Position numbers and translations under genes: made by a program. This document shows positions 58,784 through 64,000 of a stretch of 64,000 nucleotides of DNA, one piece after another. The notes beneath the pieces were generated by a model, which worked only from the letters and a program-made list of their open reading frames with translations, did not search any database and was not told the origin of the DNA. Every line of letters starts with the position of its first letter. The stretch's first letter is position 1. Origin of the DNA: Gilliamella sp. wkB178 (lineage in GTDB: Bacteria > Pseudomonadota > Gammaproteobacteria > Enterobacterales > Orbaceae); NCBI RefSeq assembly GCF_001690705.1, contig NZ_LZGK01000011.1:310001-374000 (forward strand). The letters run 5' to 3'.

Positions 58784-59500
58784 ATGTCAACGCCACATAT
58801 TAACGCTGTTGAAAATGCCTTTGCCGAAACTGTGCTAATGCCAGGCGATCCTTTACGTGCTAAGTTCATTGCTGAAACGTTTTTAGAAAAAGCACAAGAA
58901 GTCACCAATGTCAGAGCAATGTTAGGTTTTACCGGTTACTACAAAGGGCAAAAGGTTTCTATTATGGGGCATGGGATGGGGATCCCATCTTGTTCTATTT
59001 ATACCACCGAATTGATCAAGTTTTACCATGTCAAAAATATTATCCGCATTGGTTCTTGTGGTGCTATTAGTCCAAATGTCAACTTAGGTGACATAATTGT
59101 TGGCATGGGCGCTTGTACTGATTCTAAAGTTAATCGAACTCGTTTTAGAGATAACGATTTTGCCGCAATTGCCGATTTTAATTTAACTCGAAATGCCGTT
59201 GATGCAGCAAGTAAATTAGGGATCCCAGTTAAAGTTGGTAATTTATTTTCTGCCGACCTTTTTTATACTGTTGATCCAACTATTCTTGATGTAATGGAAA
59301 AATACAATATTTTAGGCGTCGAAATGGAAGCTGCTGGTATCTATGGTGTCGCAGCAGAATATGGTGCCAAAGCACTGGCTATTTGTACCGTTTCAGATCA
59401 TATTCGTAAAGGTGAGGCAATGTCAGCTCAACAACGCCAAAATGGTTTCAAACAAATGATTACTGTTGCTTTAGAATCTGTTTTAATCAATCAAAACTAA
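58784..59500 (+). CDS. deoD: Purine-nucleoside phosphorylase
   Basis: 238 residues, hexameric DeoD type. Phosphorolysis of purine (deoxy)nucleosides. Landmarks: [35 protein letters not shown] (start of family, residues 1-35), [17 protein letters not shown] near 61, RIGSCGAI near 87, [17 protein letters not shown] near 179 and the catalytic Asp in TVSDHI near 203. AGGAG seven bases before the ATG; 33 bases after deoB. Confidence 0.97.
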   Translation: MSTPHINAVENAFAETVLMPGDPLRAKFIAETFLEKAQEVTNVRAMLGFTGYYKGQKVSIMGHGMGIPSCSIYTTELIKFYHVKNIIRIGSCGAISPNVNLGDIIVGMGACTDSKVNRTRFRDNDFAAIADFNLTRNAVDAASKLGIPVKVGNLFSADLFYTVDPTILDVMEKYNILGVEMEAAGIYGVAAEYGAKALAICTVSDHIRKGEAMSAQQRQNGFKQMITVALESVLINQN

Positions 59501-59726
59501 ATCCAACCAATTTATAAACATTATTTAAATTAGTTATAAAGATTTAGTAAAAAAGTCAATATAACTCGCTTTTACATTGGTATAGTTATTCAAGTTATTT
59601 TAGTTTTTCGTCATACTATGCCAATACTCAATGTTTTTAACCTTAATGTTTAAATGACACTCAATTTTTAAGTCTTTTAATTCATAAGATAAGTTATGAA
59701 AAGATCCCATTTGTATAGGAATCAAA

Positions 59727-60965
59727 ATGAATATCAAGTTACAACTCAAAATTATATTGTTTATGCAATTCTTCATATGGGGAAGTTGGTTAATCACCTT
59801 AAGTTCCTATATGAGGGACATTCTATTATTTACGAATACTGAAATTGGTTTAGTTTATGGTTCAATGGGGTTTGCTTCTCTCTTTATGCCAGGTTTGCTT
59901 GGAGTGGTAGCCGATAGGTGGATACCCGCCAATCGACTGTATATGCTTTGCCATTTTATTGGCGCGGTAACACTATTTATAGCGGCATCGATAACTTCAC
60001 CTTTAATGATGATGATTATCATGTTAATTCACTGTTTAACCTTTATGCCTACCATCGCTATTTCAAATTCAATTTCTTATTGTTGTTTAGAATCCCATGG
60101 ATTTGATGTCATTGAACAATTTCCGGGGATTAGAATCTACGGCACCATTGGTTTTATTGTGGCCATGTGGATAGTAAGTTTCTTAAAATTAGAGTTAAGT
60201 AATCTACAACTTTACATTGCTGCCACATGTTCAATTCTACTTAGTATTTATTCATCTACTTTGCCATTAATTACCACCACAAAAGATATGACTAAAGAAA
60301 AGTCGCTTATAAGTTCCTTAGGTTTAGATGCTGTAGTGCTATTTAAACAACCGCGGATGGCGATCTTCTTTTTATTTGCGATATTACTCGGCGGTATTTT
60401 GCAAATTACCAATACCTTTGGTAATCCATTTTTACGTGACTTTGATAAAATTCCTCAATATGCCGATAGTTTAGTGGTTCAATACCCTTCAGTTTTATTG
60501 TCAATCTCGCAAATATCTGAAGTGGTATTCATTTTATTGGTACCATTCTTTATGAAACGGTTAGGCATTAAGTATGTCATGCTAATCAGTATGCTTGCTT
60601 GGGTGGCAAGGTTTGGTTTATTTGCCTATGGTGACCCATCACCAATTGGCTTTATTTTATTATTACTTTCAATGATAGTGTACGGTTGTGCCTTTGATTT
60701 TTATAATATTTCTGGTTCTATGTTTGTAGAAAAATCGGTTTCGCCAAATATTCGTAACAGTGCACAAGGGTTATTTATGATTATGACCAATGGCTTGGGT
60801 GCTTATTTAGGTTCAGTGATTAGTGGTATCGTTGTTGATCGCTATACTTCTGCTGAAAAAATCATTGATTGGCATGCAGTTTGGCTGATTTTTGCAGGTT
60901 ATTCATTAATCTTAGCTATTGTATTTTTGTTTATATTTAAAAACGATAAGGATCAGCAAAACTAA
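59727..60965 (+). CDS. nupG: Nucleoside:proton symporter NupG
   Basis: 412 residues, 12 helices. Starts MNIKLQLKIILFMQFFIWGSWLITL, nearly as E. coli NupG; further matches at FPGIRIYGTIGFIVAMWIVS near 132, GGILQITNTFGNPFL near 220, FALFAYGDP-like FGLFAYGDPSPIGF near 293 and LSMIVYGCAFDFYNISGS near 313. Imports purine and pyrimidine nucleosides, feeding the neighbouring enzymes. TAGGAATCAAA precedes the ATG. The 226-bp gap after deoD has no clear terminator. Confidence 0.95.
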   Translation: MNIKLQLKIILFMQFFIWGSWLITLSSYMRDILLFTNTEIGLVYGSMGFASLFMPGLLGVVADRWIPANRLYMLCHFIGAVTLFIAASITSPLMMMIIMLIHCLTFMPTIAISNSISYCCLESHGFDVIEQFPGIRIYGTIGFIVAMWIVSFLKLELSNLQLYIAATCSILLSIYSSTLPLITTTKDMTKEKSLISSLGLDAVVLFKQPRMAIFFLFAILLGGILQITNTFGNPFLRDFDKIPQYADSLVVQYPSVLLSISQISEVVFILLVPFFMKRLGIKYVMLISMLAWVARFGLFAYGDPSPIGFILLLLSMIVYGCAFDFYNISGSMFVEKSVSPNIRNSAQGLFMIMTNGLGAYLGSVISGIVVDRYTSAEKIIDWHAVWLIFAGYSLILAIVFLFIFKNDKDQQN

Positions 60966-61264
60966 ATCTGCTAATTAGCATGAACGATAAATTGTAGATT
61001 TTTGAATTTAAGGTAATTTTGGCAAGAGTTACCTTAATTGAACGAAAACGCTATTGATCTAATGCTCGATAGTAATTACAACTAATAGTTACAAACTTAT
61101 AGATTGAATTAAGCTAATGAAACCAGTTTTGACAACACTCGTAAAAATTTAATTTAATATAGAAAAGTGTGATATTAGTCATGTTAACTATGTTATAAAT
61201 CACCCCTTAAACGTTTAAGAAATGTTATTATAATTAACAACAATAATATAAGTAAAAACGCGGC

Positions 61265-62422
61265 ATGAATGAACCAATAATCCCCAAAGTAATTTTACAT
61301 GAGCATGTGGAAGGCAGTATTACTCCTGTTATGGCCAAAAAATTAGCCGAGAAAAATCATATCCCTTTTCCGATTTGTTTATGTTATCAATCCGGTGAAT
61401 ATGATGCCCAAGAATATAAAAATGGACGTTATAGGTATGATGAAACGAGTTTTGAAGAGTTTATACAAACTTATGATACCGTTGCTAGTTTTTTAAAAAG
61501 CCCTGAAGACTATTATGCAATCACGTTTGATTTTTTGAAGCGGAATGCTGAGCAAGGTTTAATCTATTGCGAATTATTTCTATCCCCTTTTCACATTTGT
61601 ACTACCCAAAACAATGGTGACACCATTTGGCATAAGGATAAATTTCAACAAACCTTGATACAAATGGATAAAGCCATTATGGATGTACAAAAAAATCATG
61701 ATATTACCGTTAGATATCATGTGATTGGTGTGCGCCATCTTGGGGCAAAAATTGTCTATGATACCTTACGTTTTATCCAAGATAATCCCCACCATTTTAT
61801 TACTGGATTTAATATCGCCGGTAATGAAAAAGCGGGGCACTTTGATGATTTCCAAGATGCGCATCAATTAGCTTCACAATTGAATTTACAAAAATCTTAT
61901 CACGCTGGTGAAATTGAATCTTCTGAAAGTATTATCCAAGCACTTAAACATGGCGCGGTAAGGATTGGGCATGGTATTCGTGCTATCGAAAATCACCAAC
62001 TGATTAATAAACTGGTTAAGAACAAAATCACTTTAGAAATAGCACTAACTAGTAACCGTATTTTGGTCAATGAGCTTCACGGTGATATTAATAATCATCC
62101 AGTGAAAAAACTCTATGATCAGGGCGTCAGAATCACACTCAATACTGATGATGCTGGTATTTTTGGTACCGATATCGACAAAGAATATCAAATAGCCCAA
62201 ACGGTATTTCATTTTTCTAGGTTAGAATTACTGGATATCTCGTTATGTGGTATCTATGCTGCTTTTGTTGACAATAACGTAAAGCAACGATTAACCAATA
62301 AAATTTTAGCTAGTTTTACTGCAAATGATAGAACTGCACTCAAACAAGCGATCGCTAACAAAAAATATCATCCAGCTATACAAGCCCGATTGCTTGAATA
62401 TCAAAAACTGTTAGCACAATAG
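61265..62422 (+). CDS. Adenosine deaminase family protein
   Basis: 385 residues. Metal-dependent (amidohydrolase-fold) deaminase: HEHVEGS near residue 13 (the HxH), SYHAGEIE near 218 with the catalytic Glu, RIGHGIRA near 238 with the catalytic His, LTSNRILVNEL near 260, and NTDDAGIFG near 298 with the metal Asp pair. Somewhat longer than E. coli Add (333) and divergent at the first motif (LHEH rather than LHVH/LHLH). Context between nupG and cdd supports adenosine to inosine. An adenine-specific or other purine substrate cannot be excluded. Confidence 0.82.
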   Translation: MNEPIIPKVILHEHVEGSITPVMAKKLAEKNHIPFPICLCYQSGEYDAQEYKNGRYRYDETSFEEFIQTYDTVASFLKSPEDYYAITFDFLKRNAEQGLIYCELFLSPFHICTTQNNGDTIWHKDKFQQTLIQMDKAIMDVQKNHDITVRYHVIGVRHLGAKIVYDTLRFIQDNPHHFITGFNIAGNEKAGHFDDFQDAHQLASQLNLQKSYHAGEIESSESIIQALKHGAVRIGHGIRAIENHQLINKLVKNKITLEIALTSNRILVNELHGDINNHPVKKLYDQGVRITLNTDDAGIFGTDIDKEYQIAQTVFHFSRLELLDISLCGIYAAFVDNNVKQRLTNKILASFTANDRTALKQAIANKKYHPAIQARLLEYQKLLAQ

Positions 62423-62487
62423 AGTTAAACAATAACAAAATGAAGTTTATTTATTTTAAAAAGTAACGATTGGATAAATTTACAACA

Positions 62488-63113
<626 letters not shown>

Positions 63114-63221
63114 TTGGCAAAATCGTGTAATCCCAATAATTAAAACAATCAGCAATGCAGTTATTGATAATAAAACCGATACACTAAGCTGATTAAGCTA
63201 TTTTAAAAGAGACTTATAATA

Positions 63222-64000
63222 ATGAGATTTGTAGATATAATTGAAAAAAAACGTGATGGTAAACCATTATCTACCGAAGAAATTCAATTTTTTATTACTA
63301 ACTATACCAATGGTACTATTCCTGATTATCAAGTTAGTGCTTTACTTATGGTTATATACTTTCAAGGAATGACTTCCAAAGAATGTGCCGATTTAACACA
63401 AGCAATGATGCTTTCTGGTGATACCGTCGATCTATCTTCAATTAAAGGTATTAAAGTTGATAAGCATTCAACTGGTGGTGTAGGTGATACCACCACATTA
63501 GTGCTAGCGCCTTTGGTTGCTGCCTTAGGCGTTCCTGTGGCTAAAATGTCAGGTCGGGGATTGGGCCATACTGGTGGAACTACCGATAAATTTGAATCTA
63601 TTCCTGGCTTCAAAATTGAATTAGATAAACAAGATTTTATTAATCAAGTTAATCAAAAAGGTGTTGCTGTTATTGGGCAATCAGGTAATTTAACACCAGC
63701 TGATAAAAAACTCTATTCCTTGCGTGATGTAACCGGCTCAGTTAATTCTATCCCACTTATTGCTAGCTCAATAATGAGTAAAAAATTAGCTGCGGGGGCT
63801 GATGCCATTGTACTTGACGTCAAAACTGGAGATGGCGCCTTAATGAAAGACATGGCGGACTCAGAGAAACTGGCACATGAAATGGTTAATATTGGTAACC
63901 AAATTGGGCGCCGGACAATGGCGATAATTTCTGACATGTCCCAACCACTCGGATTTGCTATCGGTAATGCGCTAGAAATTAAAGAAGCGATTGATACCTT
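63222..64000 (+). CDS. pdp: Pyrimidine-nucleoside phosphorylase (3'-truncated by the window)
   Basis: About 259 codons visible, beginning [20 protein letters not shown]. Phosphorolyses uridine, deoxyuridine and thymidine. Landmarks: [17 protein letters not shown] near residue 35, the phosphate-binding [13 protein letters not shown] near 82, [15 protein letters not shown] near 110, [41 protein letters not shown] near 167-207. The sequence follows Bacillus/Geobacillus Pdp more closely than E. coli DeoA or UdP. RBS AAAAGAGAC seven bases before the ATG. No stop codon before the edge, so the gene continues. Confidence 0.93.
   Translation, partial: MRFVDIIEKKRDGKPLSTEEIQFFITNYTNGTIPDYQVSALLMVIYFQGMTSKECADLTQAMMLSGDTVDLSSIKGIKVDKHSTGGVGDTTTLVLAPLVAALGVPVAKMSGRGLGHTGGTTDKFESIPGFKIELDKQDFINQVNQKGVAVIGQSGNLTPADKKLYSLRDVTGSVNSIPLIASSIMSKKLAAGADAIVLDVKTGDGALMKDMADSEKLAHEMVNIGNQIGRRTMAIISDMSQPLGFAIGNALEIKEAIDT

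Overview
The window is about 64 kb of a low-GC gammaproteobacterial chromosome. Gene content and order (seqA-pgm, hemC-hemD-hemX-hemY, mnmA-hflD-purB, yqgE-ruvX, murB/birA, nupG and deo genes), the compact spacing and the AT-rich third positions fit the Orbaceae (Gilliamella, Frischella, Orbus and relatives, gut symbionts of insects). That placement comes from recognising the proteins, not from a database search. Most of the window is housekeeping sequence. The exception is the first 5.3 kb, which is richer in G+C, full of repeats and clearly accessory.

1-5,350: two tandem minus-strand paralogues (323-1729 and 3338-4954) encode predicted exported proteins with a DUF1566/C-type-lectin-like C-terminal domain. 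They are nearly identical over most of their length but differ sharply in the last ~50 codons. There 31 of 33 base differences fall at codon positions 1 or 2, and almost all differing codons end in C or T. That is the pattern expected of a diversity-generating retroelement (DGR) target built on AAY template codons. Each gene has a matching sigma-70 promoter (TTGACG-N17-TATACT or TACACT) with three tandem heptamers overlapping the predicted transcription start. The genes are embedded in ~390-bp tandem repeats that hold strongly foldable elements and long perfect hairpins, plus a dispersed 41-bp repeat that recurs 41 kb away. No reverse transcriptase or template repeat lies in the window.

5,350-21,600: yhbP, ubiX and an AroY/LpdC-type ubiD (phenolic-acid decarboxylase rather than ubiquinone UbiD), tdk, gpmA, nlpD, rsmI, ychF, moeA, an EamA transporter, a small lipoprotein, an MBL-fold hydrolase, folB, rsmE, gshB, a GNAT protein, yqgE, ruvX and purM.

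21,950-32,500: nifJ (pyruvate:flavodoxin/ferredoxin oxidoreductase); a Tat-exported PLP aminotransferase behind a GG-N10-GC sigma-54 promoter; nlpC; a DUF3482 GTPase with its DUF2868 membrane partner; zapB; tpiA; and a divergent Ner-like/S24 repressor pair that looks like a Mu-type immunity switch.

32,750-57,000: mnmA-hflD, purB, hemCD, hemXY (HemY lacks about 100 C-terminal residues), azlCD, gmk, gloA, slyB, a small lipoprotein, seqA, pgm, proP, ypfJ, surE, a Set-type sugar exporter, a His-rich zntA, and birA-MFS-murB.

57,500-64,000: a nucleoside salvage cluster, deoB-deoD-nupG-add-like-orf-cdd-pdp. The cdd and the 3'-truncated pdp are of the short/Bacillus type. Together the genes import nucleosides, deaminate them, split off ribose or deoxyribose 1-phosphate and isomerise it to the 5-phosphate.
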